A stretch of DNA of 64,000 bases from Flavobacterium succinicans LMG 10402 (GTDB lineage: Bacteria > Bacteroidota > Bacteroidia > Flavobacteriales > Flavobacteriaceae). Under the pieces are notes generated by a model. The model was not told the DNA's origin and searched no databases. It saw nothing but the letters and a program-made list of their open reading frames with translations. This document shows positions 54,683 through 63,465 of the stretch, one piece after another (the stretch's first letter is position 1; every line of letters starts with the position of its first letter). The position numbers and the translations under genes are program-made. The stretch spans positions 62,001 through 126,000 of the forward strand of contig NZ_JATV01000001.1 in the NCBI RefSeq assembly GCF_000611675.1, in the 5' to 3' direction.

Positions 54683-55837
54683 ATGAAAGATTTTCCCCAT
54701 TCACTCGCTCAAAAGTTAGCCGCCAGACAAGAGCAAAATGCGCTTAGAAAATTGTCTTTGGCCAACCAATTAATCGATTTTGCATCAAATGATTATTTAG
54801 GTTTTGCAAAATCCGAAGCTATTTTTACAGCGACACATCATCATTTAGTCACTAATAATAGTATGATAAACGGAGCAACAGGTTCGCGATTGCTTTCTGG
54901 GAATCATACTTTGTATCCTACGACAGAGGCTTTTATTGCAAATTTTCATCAATCGCCATCTGCCCTGCTTTTTAATTCGGGTTATGATGCTAATGTTGGT
55001 TTTTTTAGTGCAGTACCACAAAAAGGAGATTATATTTTGTTTGATGAATTGTGTCATGCATCAATCAGGGATGGGATTCAGTTATCCAATGCGAAAGCGT
55101 ATAAGTTCAAGCATAACGATTTTGAGGATTTGGAACGACTTATTTTGAAGTTTCAGGCTTCTGAAAATCAGCATTCCACTACCATTTATGTAGTTACAGA
55201 AAGTGTTTTTTCTATGGATGGAGACTGTCCCAATATAGAAGAGTTGGTGACTGTTTCTGAGAAATACAACTGCTATTTAGTGGTTGACGAAGCACATGCA
55301 TTGGGAGTCTTTGGTGAAAAAGGAGAAGGCTTGGTACAATTTCTGGGTTTGCAACAGCACTTTTTTGCACGAATTGTTACTTTTGGAAAAGGCTTAGGTT
55401 GTCATGGTGCTGTTGTGTTAGGTTCTGAGGAATTGAGTAGTTTTTTGGTCAATTTTGCACGAAGTTTTATATACACTACAGGACTTTCTCCACATTCCGT
55501 TGCAACAATTGATATTGCTTATCAGGCGTTGAATACTAAAGCAGCAGCAATTGGTGAATTGAAAGAGCGAATTAATTTTTTTAATCAAGAAAAAAACCGC
55601 TTCAGTTTGAAACCGCTTTTCGTTCGAAGCAAATCGGCGATTCAATCGGCTATAATTCCCGGAAATGCTAATGTAAAACACATTGCTCAACAACTACAAG
55701 AAAAGGGGTTTGATGTAAAACCCATACTTTCACCCACCGTTCCCGCGGGGCAAGAGCGCTTGCGTTTTTGTTTACACAGCTACAATACCGAAGCTCAAAT
55801 TTCGGAGGTTTTATATTGTTTATCATTACTTCTCTAA
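54683..55837 (+). CDS. bioF: 8-amino-7-oxononanoate synthase / PLP alpha-oxoamine synthase
   Basis: 384 residues. NDYLGFAKS, GATGSRLLSGNHTLYPTTEAFI, ALLFNSGYDANVGFF, VVDEAHALGVFGEKGEGLV and the PLP lysine in TFGKGLGCHGAVV. It belongs to the alpha-oxoamine synthases (BioF/Kbl). BioF is preferred because bioD, bioA and a ketosynthase follow downstream, though not directly. The short start at 54683 is chosen on the basis of the promoter box. Confidence 0.87.
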   Translation: MKDFPHSLAQKLAARQEQNALRKLSLANQLIDFASNDYLGFAKSEAIFTATHHHLVTNNSMINGATGSRLLSGNHTLYPTTEAFIANFHQSPSALLFNSGYDANVGFFSAVPQKGDYILFDELCHASIRDGIQLSNAKAYKFKHNDFEDLERLILKFQASENQHSTTIYVVTESVFSMDGDCPNIEELVTVSEKYNCYLVVDEAHALGVFGEKGEGLVQFLGLQQHFFARIVTFGKGLGCHGAVVLGSEELSSFLVNFARSFIYTTGLSPHSVATIDIAYQALNTKAAAIGELKERINFFNQEKNRFSLKPLFVRSKSAIQSAIIPGNANVKHIAQQLQEKGFDVKPILSPTVPAGQERLRFCLHSYNTEAQISEVLYCLSLLL

Positions 55838-56249
55838 AAAAAGCACTATACGAATTATACAGAAAAAATGTTTTTAATTGCTCAAGTTTATTGGTGCCAA
55901 AGAACTTGTGTACTTATTTTTTTCAATTTGAATTTTATTTAAGTCTTTTCAGATTAACCAAAAATCATAAAGCCTTTCGGATATTTTTTAACCATATAAG
56001 GCATATAAGGTCATCTAAGTTTTTCTTTGCGAACCTTGCGATTAAGTTAGCTATTCATTTGTGTTAATTAGTGCCATTCGTGTTGGATTTGAAAAAAATT
56101 ACACTTCATAAGTCTCTTGTTTTCTGGGTTTTTTGAAAAAAACAAAAAAAGTTTGTAACGTTTTTAGTTGTTGATTACTTACGAGTCGTAATCAAATTAT
56201 TTAGCTATCGTTTTTAATCATCAATCATTAACCCAAAAAATCAAAACCC
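55838..56249. other. gap with decayed repeats after bioF
   Basis: No convincing gene. It contains fragments of the 9-10-nt repeat class (CTTTGCGAACCTTGCG, GTTAATTAGTGCCATTCGTG) near 56025-56085 and a promoter-sized AT-rich stretch before the small membrane protein at 56250. Confidence 0.45.
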
Positions 56250-56429
56250 ATGAAAAATGTACAAACACAATTCCAAAACCAAATTCTTTACGTATTACTT
56301 TTTTTAGCTGGAATTAGCTTAGGGTATAGTTTAGTAAAAGAGTTTGTATTTGAGAAACCAGAAAACGGTTTATTACTAATCACAGCATGCTGTTTGTTAG
56401 CTAGTAATTCCTCAACAAAGAATAAATAG
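56250..56429 (+). CDS. small membrane protein of 59 residues
   Basis: ATG to TAG reading MKNVQTQFQNQILYVLLFLA then GISLGYSLVKEFVFEKPENG, then LLLITACCLLASNSSTKNK: two hydrophobic segments around a short charged loop. Preceded by an A-rich stretch (CCCAAAAAATCAAAACCC) and followed 40 bp later by the TraB gene. No family recognised. Confidence 0.55.
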   Translation: MKNVQTQFQNQILYVLLFLAGISLGYSLVKEFVFEKPENGLLLITACCLLASNSSTKNK

Positions 56430-56468
56430 AAGGCTAAAACACAATCATCAATCAATCAATCAAAAATC

Positions 56469-57329
56469 ATGAAAACAATTAAAACACTTATTTTAGGTTT
56501 AGTAGCGGTAACAAGCTTTAGTTTTTCAACACAAGCACAAACCAAAAAAGCAAATGAAAATTCTTTATTATGGGAAATTTCAGGAAACGGATTAGCACGT
56601 CCTTCTTATGTATACGGAACCTTACACATGATGTGTGAAAGTGATTTTACCATCAAAGAAAAAGTGAAAAAAGCATTTGATAAATCAACTAAATTAGCCT
56701 TAGAGTTAGATTTTGACGACCCATCAGAAGTAAAAGCGATGCAAGAAATGAGTGTGAGCAAAGTAGCTTTGAGCACTCTTCTGACCCCTGAAGATTATAA
56801 AAAATTAGATGTTCTTTTGAAAGAGAAAGTAGGAGTAGGCGCTAGTCAATTTGAGACTACTAGTTTGAGTTCTTTAATGAGTTTAATAATGATAAAATCG
56901 TTAAATTGTCCTCCTAAAATGTATGAATTGGAGTTTTTTCAAATGGCTCAAAAACGCAAAATGGAAGTAGTAGGTTTAGAGAAATTTGCGACCCAAATTG
57001 CTACTTTAGACGCGGCTTATCCTCCTCACGAAATGGTTGAGCAGTTGGGAAATTATAACAAAAAACATTTCGATTTATTAACTCAAACCTATAAAAGTGA
57101 AGATTTAAAGGCCATTTATGAAATGGTTAATGACCCTAAATTTATGGATGAGAAAAGCAAACCTGTAATGTTGGATAATCGCAATAGTAATTGGGTCAAA
57201 GATATGCCAGCTATGATGAAAAATGAAAGTGTATTTTTTGCTGTAGGAGCAGCGCATTTAGGTGGAGAAAAAGGAGTGATTCAATTATTACAAAAAGCAG
57301 GATATAAGGTACAACCCATAACCAACTAA
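56469..57329 (+). CDS. TraB/GumN family exported protein
   Basis: 286 residues. Signal peptide (LILGLVAVTSFSFSTQAQ), then the TraB/GumN motifs LLWEISGNGLARPSYVYGTLHMM, GTLH-based metal site, LELDFDD, VVGLEKFATQI and a C-terminal FFAVGAAHLGGEKGVIQLLQKAGYKV. Related to Tiki-type metalloproteases; activity unproven. It abuts the ECF sigma gene. Confidence 0.88.
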   Translation: MKTIKTLILGLVAVTSFSFSTQAQTKKANENSLLWEISGNGLARPSYVYGTLHMMCESDFTIKEKVKKAFDKSTKLALELDFDDPSEVKAMQEMSVSKVALSTLLTPEDYKKLDVLLKEKVGVGASQFETTSLSSLMSLIMIKSLNCPPKMYELEFFQMAQKRKMEVVGLEKFATQIATLDAAYPPHEMVEQLGNYNKKHFDLLTQTYKSEDLKAIYEMVNDPKFMDEKSKPVMLDNRNSNWVKDMPAMMKNESVFFAVGAAHLGGEKGVIQLLQKAGYKVQPITN

Positions 57330-57330
57330 T

Positions 57331-57840
57331 TTGACTTTGAAGACAAAAGAGCAAGAATTTTTATCCCGAATCGAGCAGCATAAAGGCATCTTGTACAAGG
57401 TTTCCAAAATGTATATGGACAACCGAGACGACCAAGAAGATTTGTTTCAAGAAATCATTTGCCAGCTATGGAAAGCCAACGATAGTTTTAAAGGAGAAAG
57501 TCAGTTTTCTACTTGGATGTATCGTGTAGCCATCAATACTGCCATTGTTTTTCTGAAAAAAGAAAAAAAGAAAGTAGACAAATACGAATTGTCATCTACT
57601 AATATTCCCGACGAAGAAGGGGATGCCGATATCAAAGAGCGGCAATTGGAACACTTTTATAGGGCCGTTCAAAAATTGGATAAGATAGACAAAGCGATTA
57701 TTTTTTACCAACTCGAGGGGTTTTCACATAAAGAAATTGGAGAAAACCTAGGGATTTCAGAAGGAAATGCTAGAGTCAAATTGAATAGAGCCAAAGAAAA
57801 ATTAAAAGAAATTATAAAAAATCAAGGATATGGATTTTAA
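57331..57840 (+). CDS. ECF-type RNA polymerase sigma factor
   Basis: 169 residues. Region 2 MYMDNRDDQEDLFQEIICQLWKA with FSTWMYRVAINTAI; region 4 LEGFSHKEIGENLGISEGNARVKLNRAKEKLKE. It starts at TTG right after the TraB stop codon; no in-frame ATG is better placed. It overlaps the next gene by 11 bp, so the neighbour is probably its regulator. Confidence 0.9.
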   Translation: MTLKTKEQEFLSRIEQHKGILYKVSKMYMDNRDDQEDLFQEIICQLWKANDSFKGESQFSTWMYRVAINTAIVFLKKEKKKVDKYELSSTNIPDEEGDADIKERQLEHFYRAVQKLDKIDKAIIFYQLEGFSHKEIGENLGISEGNARVKLNRAKEKLKEIIKNQGYGF

Positions 57841-58435
57841 CGATATACAATCAGCTTGGAACAACGAAAACACCAAAAATGTGGTTGTTCCCACTCAATT
57901 AGAGAAAGTACAACAGGCCAATACACCACTAGATAAGATTAAGAAAAATTTGAAAAATGAATTTATTTATCAAATTGTATCAATTGTTCTTATAGGATTT
58001 GCGCCTTATTTAAATGGATTTCCAGAGCAAGCCATCACTCCCTTTTATTTGTTGTTCAGTTTGTTTGTAGCAGTTAGTGCTTATTATTTAATTAAGTTGT
58101 TTATTTTTTATAAACGATTAAATAAAACGACATTAAGCACCAAAGACAATTTATACGAAACCTATTTTGATATCCGCTTGAATATGGAACTTTACAAGAC
58201 CTTTGGCTTTGCCTTAACGCCTTTTCTGGTTTTGTTTTTGATTGGGGTTTTATATTTTAAACTGCCTAACGGTGCGACATTATTTACTGATATCACCAAT
58301 AGTATAGTGTTGTTTGTTGCGGTTTTGTTTAGTATGTTGTTCATGGGGATCGCTTTAGAATGGTGGGTACACTATTATTATGGCAAATACGCCAAAGAAA
58401 TCCGAACCGTTTTAGACGAGTTAAAAGAAGAATAA
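57830..58435 (+). CDS. membrane protein coupled to the sigma factor (possible anti-sigma)
   Basis: 201 residues. A soluble N-terminal segment of about 45 residues (MDFNDIQSAWNNENTKNVVV) followed by four membrane segments. The N-terminal WNNE motif is found in proteins encoded after ECF sigma genes in Flavobacteriia. Overlap with the sigma gene suggests translational coupling and an anti-sigma role (inference). Confidence 0.75.
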   Translation: MDFNDIQSAWNNENTKNVVVPTQLEKVQQANTPLDKIKKNLKNEFIYQIVSIVLIGFAPYLNGFPEQAITPFYLLFSLFVAVSAYYLIKLFIFYKRLNKTTLSTKDNLYETYFDIRLNMELYKTFGFALTPFLVLFLIGVLYFKLPNGATLFTDITNSIVLFVAVLFSMLFMGIALEWWVHYYYGKYAKEIRTVLDELKEE

Positions 58436-58440
58436 ATATA

Positions 58441-58467
58441 AAGCAACTTTCGGGTTGCTTTTTTTGT
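58441..58467 (+). terminator. rho-independent terminator of the sigma operon
   Basis: AAGCAAC-tttcgg-GTTGCTT followed by T5, 5 bp after the stop codon. Confidence 0.75.
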
Positions 58468-58530
58468 GTTGCAATCATAGTAGATTTTGTGATTTCTTTG
58501 CGAACTTTGCGGTCAAAAGCTCAAAAAAAT

Positions 58531-59148
58531 ATGAAATTATTTATTACAGGAATAGGTACCGATGTAGGTAAAACCGTTGCAGCCGCTATCATTACACAAG
58601 CTTTAGAAGCCGATTATTGGAAACCCATTCAGGCAGGAGATTTAGATAATTCCGATAGTCATAAAGTAAAGGCATACGTGTCCAATCAAAAGACTGTTTT
58701 TCATCCCAATAGTTATGCTTTGCATACGCCTGCAAGCCCGCATTATGCAGCCGAGATTGATGGTATTACCATTGATTTAACTCAAATTAAAGAGCCAGTA
58801 ACCGAAAATCATCTAGTAATAGAAGGCGCTGGTGGAATTTTAGTTCCTTTGAACACAACTAATACGATTGCCGATTTGATTCAACCCGATTATAAAGTGA
58901 TTGTGGTTTCCCGTCATTATCTGGGGAGTATTAATCATACGTTGTTGACTATCGAGGCGTTGCAAAACCGAAACATTGCGGTGGCTGGAATTGTTTTTTC
59001 TGGAGATGAAAATCAAGCAACCGAATCGATTATTTTAAGCAAAACTGGATTGAAATGTATTGGACGAATTGACCAAGAACCCTATTTTGACACGAATGTC
59101 ATCGCAGAATATGCCGATTTGTTTAGAGAGCAATTATTGAGTTTATAA
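58531..59148 (+). CDS. bioD: dethiobiotin synthase
   Basis: 205 residues. ITGIGTDVGKTVAAAIITQAL with the P-loop, YWKPIQAGDLDNSDS, EGAGGILVPLN and VSRHYLGSINHTLLT. It closes the ureido ring using ATP. The start at 58531 fits the family; the longer frame overlaps the upstream gene. Followed by a 98-bp 7-nt array and bioA. Confidence 0.94.
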   Translation: MKLFITGIGTDVGKTVAAAIITQALEADYWKPIQAGDLDNSDSHKVKAYVSNQKTVFHPNSYALHTPASPHYAAEIDGITIDLTQIKEPVTENHLVIEGAGGILVPLNTTNTIADLIQPDYKVIVVSRHYLGSINHTLLTIEALQNRNIAVAGIVFSGDENQATESIILSKTGLKCIGRIDQEPYFDTNVIAEYADLFREQLLSL

Positions 59149-59245
59149 GAAATTAGAATGCAGAATAAAGAGCATAGACTTTTCTATCTTTGTCAAAAAA
59201 ATATAGGGTATAGTCTTTCCTCTATACTCTATTTTCTATATTCTT
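59148..59245. repeat. 7-nt repeat array with strand switch between bioD and bioA
   Basis: AGAAATT, AGAATGC, AGAATAA, AGAGCAT, AGAC... and then ...TATAGTC, CTC, TATACTC, TATTTTC, TATATTC: AGAATA-type units on the left and their complement TATTCT-type on the right. The box TATCTTTG (59185-59192) lies in the centre, a possible promoter of bioA inside the loop. Confidence 0.7.
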
Positions 59246-59252
59246 TAAAACT

Positions 59253-60524
59253 ATGAATTTAACAGAAAGAGACCAGAAACACCTTTGGCATCCGTACACT
59301 CAACATAAAACAGCGGCTTTACCAGTTGGAATTGTCCGTGGCGAAGCGGCGTTGTTGTGGGACGAAAGTGGTAAAGAATATATCGATGCCATTGCTTCTT
59401 GGTGGGTCAATCCTTATGGTCACTCGAATCGCTTTATTGCGGATGCGATTTATAAACAACTTACTACCTTAGAGCACGTACTTTTTGGAGGTTTTACGCA
59501 CGAACCCGCTGTTGTTTTATCCGAAAAATTAGTCGAAATTTTACCTAGCAATCAGCAAAAACTCTTTTTTTCGGATAATGGTTCTACCGCTGTCGAAATT
59601 GCGATAAAAGTGGCTTTGCAGTATAACTTTAACCAAGGAATTTCAAAAACGACGATTATTGCTTTTGAAGATGCTTTTCATGGCGACACCTTTGCGGCTA
59701 TGGCGGCAAGTGGAATTTCTTTCTTTACCGAAGCTTTTCAAGGAATGATGATTGATGTCGTAAGGATTCCAGTTCCGGTACAAGGTAAAGAAGCGGAAAG
59801 TATGGCAGCTCTTCAAAAAGTAATTACCGATAAAAATTGTACGGCTTTTATTTTTGAACCCTTAATACAAGGTGCCGCTGGAATGGTGATGTATGCACCC
59901 GAAGCCTTGGATAACTTGCTTCAAATTTGCAAAGAAAACCAAGTATTGACCATCGCCGATGAAGTGATGACTGGTTTTGGGAAAACCGGAAAAAACTTTG
60001 CTTGCGATTATTTGAAAACGTTGCCCGACATGATGTGTTTGTCTAAAGCCTTGACTGGTGGCACTATTCCTATGGCGATTACGACTTTTACCACGGACAT
60101 TTTCGATGCTTTTTATGATGATGATATCAACAAGGCCTTGTTTCACGGGCATACGTTTACGGCAAATCCAACGGGTTGCGCTGCGGCACTAGCCAGCATC
60201 GAATTGTTGCAAACCGAAACGATGCAGACCAACATTCAACGCATTCATCAACGCCATTTGGACTTTCAAAAGCGTATTGCTACACATCCAAAAGTAAGTA
60301 CTACTAGAGTTTTTGGGGTGATTTTCGCTTTGGAAATCAAGACTGATAGCAGCTTTAGTTATTACGGCTCATTGCGCAATAGGCTCTATAATTTTTTTAT
60401 TGAAAATGGAGTAATTCTGCGTCCAGTTGGGAATATAGTTTACATTTTGCCGCCCTACGTAATTACCGATGCACAGTTGCAAAAAGTGTATGAAGTAGTC
60501 GAAAGTGCTTTGGAAATAGTGTAG
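59253..60524 (+). CDS. bioA: adenosylmethionine--8-amino-7-oxononanoate aminotransferase
   Basis: 423 residues. LWHPYTQHKTAALPV, DAIASWWVNPYGHSNRFI, FFSDNGSTAVEIAIKVALQY, the DEVMTGFGKTGKNFACDYL motif and the PLP lysine in CLSKALTGGTIPMA. It makes 7,8-diaminononanoate. HTFTANPTGCAAALAS is typical of BioA. Ends before a 660-bp gap of repeats. Confidence 0.95.
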   Translation: MNLTERDQKHLWHPYTQHKTAALPVGIVRGEAALLWDESGKEYIDAIASWWVNPYGHSNRFIADAIYKQLTTLEHVLFGGFTHEPAVVLSEKLVEILPSNQQKLFFSDNGSTAVEIAIKVALQYNFNQGISKTTIIAFEDAFHGDTFAAMAASGISFFTEAFQGMMIDVVRIPVPVQGKEAESMAALQKVITDKNCTAFIFEPLIQGAAGMVMYAPEALDNLLQICKENQVLTIADEVMTGFGKTGKNFACDYLKTLPDMMCLSKALTGGTIPMAITTFTTDIFDAFYDDDINKALFHGHTFTANPTGCAAALASIELLQTETMQTNIQRIHQRHLDFQKRIATHPKVSTTRVFGVIFALEIKTDSSFSYYGSLRNRLYNFFIENGVILRPVGNIVYILPPYVITDAQLQKVYEVVESALEIV

Positions 60525-61182
60525 TTTTTTAAACACGAATTTCACGAATTTCACGAATTGACACAAATTAAAACGGTAGAGACTTCGAGGTGAAAAAGAC
60601 ACAGATTACACAGATTACACAGATTTACACAGATTTACACAGATTTTTATTTTGGTATAATTACATCCGCGTTATCCATGTTCCAATTATGTTGTTAGTT
60701 TTAACCTCAAGGCACGCAAAGGATTACGCAATGTTCGCAAAGTTTTGGGTTTTGTGGAAAATCTGTATTTAACTTTTTATTGGTAGAAACAAGCAATCCG
60801 CGTCAATCCGTTTTATCTGCGTTATCCGTGTTCCATTCTATTGTTGATTTTAACCGCAAGGCTCGCAAAGGATTACGCAAGGTTCGCAAAGTTTTGGGTT
60901 TTGTGGAAAATCTTTGCAACTGTGCAATTTGTGTTTATCATCTTCAATACTAAAAAAATCTGCGTCCATCCGCTTTATCTGTGTCATCCGTGTTCCCATC
61001 ACGATAGTCTTTCAATTTCAATCTGTGCAAATTTGTCCAATCTGTGTTTTACATTAAAAAATCCGCGTCATCCGTGTTCCATTTATGCGCATAGCTAAAA
61101 TCAATTTGTATAGATTTTTAATTATTTTGTGGACTTTGTGTAATTCTTTGCGACCTTTGCGGTTAAATTACAATCGTCTATT
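60525..61182. repeat. block of 9-11-nt degenerate repeats with a direct duplication
   Basis: Contains CACGAATTT units (60534-60560), five CACAGATTA/CACAGATTTA units (60600-60645), and two nearly identical segments of about 100 bp (60671-60768 and 60821-60920) that share CGTTATCC, TTTTAACC, CGCAAAGGATTACGCAA and GTTTTGGGTTTTGTGGAAAA. No gene was seen; frames here are artefacts of the repeats. Confidence 0.75.
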
Positions 61183-62355
61183 TTGTCACAAATTATCTCT
61201 ATAACCGCTTTGTCCTCTATTTCCCCTTTGGGCAATGACCCAAAGACCATTTGGGAAAACTATCAACATCCTTCAACTTGTTTTTCTGAGCAGTTTTTAG
61301 ACCATCAAAAGACTTGGGTGGCTGCTTTGGATGCCGCTTCACAACAAGAAGTTTTGGCTTTACAGCAAACAGATATTAAGTACAAAGCATTAGACAAGTC
61401 GGTGTTGTATGCTATGGTCGCGGCAAGAAAAGCGATGGCGCAGGCAGGTTGGGAAAAAGGAGGGAGTTTTGGTATCAACATCGGCTCGTCTCGAGGTGCC
61501 ACCGATTTGTTCGAAAAACATTTTCAAGAATATTTAACCACGGGGAAAGCCCAAACTTTAGCTTCACCCACTACTACTTTGGGAAATATTTCGTCTTGGG
61601 TGGCACATGATTTGCAAAGTACGGGTCCTGAAATTTCGCATTCCATTACTTGTTCTACTGCTTTGCATGCTTTACTCAACGGAGTCGCTTGGTTGCGAGC
61701 GGGAATGGCAAATCAGTTTTTGGTAGGTGGTAGCGAAGCGCCCTTGACTGATTTTACGATAGGTCAGATGCGCGCTTTGAAGATTTATACTCAAAACAAA
61801 GAGGGTCATCATGAGCCTGTCGAATGGCCCAACCGTGCTTTGGATTTGGATAAAAAGCAAAACACAATGGTTTTGGGTGAAGGTGCGGCAGTATGCTGTT
61901 TAGAATTAGGAAAGAAAGCAAACGCCTTGGCTTTTATTGAAGGCATTGGCTACGCTACAGAAATTTTGGAACATAACATTTCAATCTCGGCAGAAGCCAT
62001 TTGTTTTCAAAAATCGATGGCAATGGCTTTGCAAAACACACCTTTATCCGAAGTAGATGCTATTGTAATGCACGCCCCAGGCACCATCAAAGGTGATTTG
62101 ACAGAATACCGTGCCATTGAAAAAGTGTTCGGAAAGCAGTTACCATTACTAACTACCAATAAATGGAAAATTGGCCACACGTTTGGTGCCTCAGGAATCT
62201 TAAGTGTCGAAATGGCCATTTTGATGCTCCAACACAATCAGTTTATTCACACTCCTTTTTTTAATCAAAATTCAGATTCAAGAACGATTCGTAAGGTGCT
62301 CGTTAACGCTGTTGGGTTTGGTGGTAATGCCGTTTCGGTGTTGTTGAGTTTGTAA
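61183..62355 (+). CDS. beta-ketoacyl synthase in the biotin region
   Basis: 390 residues. Thiolase-fold KAS: active-site Cys in ITCSTALHALLNGVAWLRAG, His in VMHAPGTIKGD, and His in NKWKIGHTFGASGILSVEMA, i.e. a complete Cys-His-His triad. It starts at TTG (61183); no suitable ATG precedes the first strand SQIISITALSSISPLG. Its place after bioA suggests a role in making the pimeloyl precursor, but this is inferred. Confidence 0.85.
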   Translation: MSQIISITALSSISPLGNDPKTIWENYQHPSTCFSEQFLDHQKTWVAALDAASQQEVLALQQTDIKYKALDKSVLYAMVAARKAMAQAGWEKGGSFGINIGSSRGATDLFEKHFQEYLTTGKAQTLASPTTTLGNISSWVAHDLQSTGPEISHSITCSTALHALLNGVAWLRAGMANQFLVGGSEAPLTDFTIGQMRALKIYTQNKEGHHEPVEWPNRALDLDKKQNTMVLGEGAAVCCLELGKKANALAFIEGIGYATEILEHNISISAEAICFQKSMAMALQNTPLSEVDAIVMHAPGTIKGDLTEYRAIEKVFGKQLPLLTTNKWKIGHTFGASGILSVEMAILMLQHNQFIHTPFFNQNSDSRTIRKVLVNAVGFGGNAVSVLLSL

Positions 62356-62371
62356 AATTTGGTTAACTGTT

Positions 62372-62730
62372 TAATCGGTTAATGGTTAATTGTTTAAAAC
62401 TTTGCGTCCCTTGCGTAAATCTTTGTGAACTTTGCGGTTAAATTTTGCACCACAAAGAAACACGAAGAACTCACGAAGCTACACAAAGGAATGCAGTTGA
62501 ACTTTGCGCCTTTGCGACCTTGCGGTCAAATTTTTTGCCACGGATTTCACTGATGGAACGGATTTTAAAAAAAGTTTAATCGGTTAATGGTTAATCGTTT
62601 AAAACTTTGCGTCCTTTGCGAGCCTTGCGGTTAAAATTTCACCACAAATAAACACCAAGAATTCACGAAGCTACACAAAGGAATGCTGTTGAACTTTGTG
62701 CCTTTGCGTCCTTGCGGTTAAATTTTAGTC
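62372..62730. repeat. duplicated 155-bp block of degenerate repeats
   Basis: Two copies (62372-62532 and 62577-62730) share TAATCGGTTAATGGTTAAT, AAAACTTTGCGTCC, CACGAAGCTACACAAAGGAAT and GCCTTTGCG ... CCTTGCGGT. The blocks lie between the ketosynthase gene and recX. No gene was seen. Confidence 0.8.
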
Positions 62731-62731
62731 A

Positions 62732-63226
62732 CTATAAAAAAACCGCCTCATCCGCGTTCCCATACTCCAATTCCTTTACTTTATCATAAATCAAATTGCT
62801 CTCAAAACCACGACGAAGCATATAATCACAAAACTTTTTCCTTTTTTTAAGCGCATTTTTTTCTGTAATAGATTGCCAATTCCTTTCGGCTAAAGCATTA
62901 AAAGTTTCCGAATATTCCTCGGCTGAGATTTCTTTTAAGGCAAGTGCAATCAAGGTATTATTGATGTTACGCATTTTGAGTTCATTGGTAATGCGGATTT
63001 TTCCCCAGTGTTTGATGCGGTGTTTTCCACGGGCGAAACTACAAGCAAAACGAGCCTCATTCAAGAAGTTCTGTTCGATAAGATGCACAATAAGTTGGTC
63101 TATTTCTTGGGATTCTAGGTGCATACCTCTCAATTTGGTTACCACTTCTTCGTGACAGCGCTCTTGATAGGCGCAATACTGTTCTATTTTGTGTTGGGCT
63201 TCTTTCAGGGTGTATAAGGGTGGCAT
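62732..63226 (-). CDS. recX: regulatory protein RecX
   Basis: 164 residues. YTLKEAQHKIEQYCAYQERCHEEV, LIEQNFLNEARFACSFARGKHRIKHWGKIRITNELKMR and RRGFESNLIYDKVKELE match RecX, which modulates RecA. The last residues (YGNADEAVFL) are encoded by the common intergenic repeat of the type CCGCGTCATCCGTGTTCC, so the natural C-terminus appears to have been extended by a repeat. Confidence 0.9.
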   Translation of the reverse strand: MPPLYTLKEAQHKIEQYCAYQERCHEEVVTKLRGMHLESQEIDQLIVHLIEQNFLNEARFACSFARGKHRIKHWGKIRITNELKMRNINNTLIALALKEISAEEYSETFNALAERNWQSITEKNALKKRKKFCDYMLRRGFESNLIYDKVKELEYGNADEAVFL

Positions 63227-63378
63227 GAAGAGATTTTGAGATTAGTACCAGAGCAGCAAAAATAAGGTTTTATATAGGAAGTTGCCAAAATCATGTCTTG
63301 AAAGTAGAATGCAAAATAAGACACTTGTTGTTCATGGATTTAATAGTTTAATTAACATACTGTTAAGCCTAAATTAAT

Positions 63379-63386
63379 TACTTTTG
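63379..63386 (+). promoter_or_regulatory. Bacteroidota -7 box (TACTTTTG)
   Basis: TACTTTTG, 79 bp before the ATG at 63466, with an AT-rich leader. Confidence 0.5.
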
Positions 63387-63465
63387 CCCCAAATTAACAA
63401 AAATTATATAGAATTTTTTCTTTATAATTTTTTGTTATCCTAGATTAAATTTAGACTGTTTTTTT

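Noticed and set aside
55768..56067. Plus-strand frame of 99 codons overlapping the end of bioF
   Set aside because: It is out of frame with bioF and continues into decayed intergenic repeats.
60590..61098. Short plus-strand frames of 60-85 codons
   Set aside because: They are read-throughs of the degenerate 9-11-nt repeats and lack any coding character.
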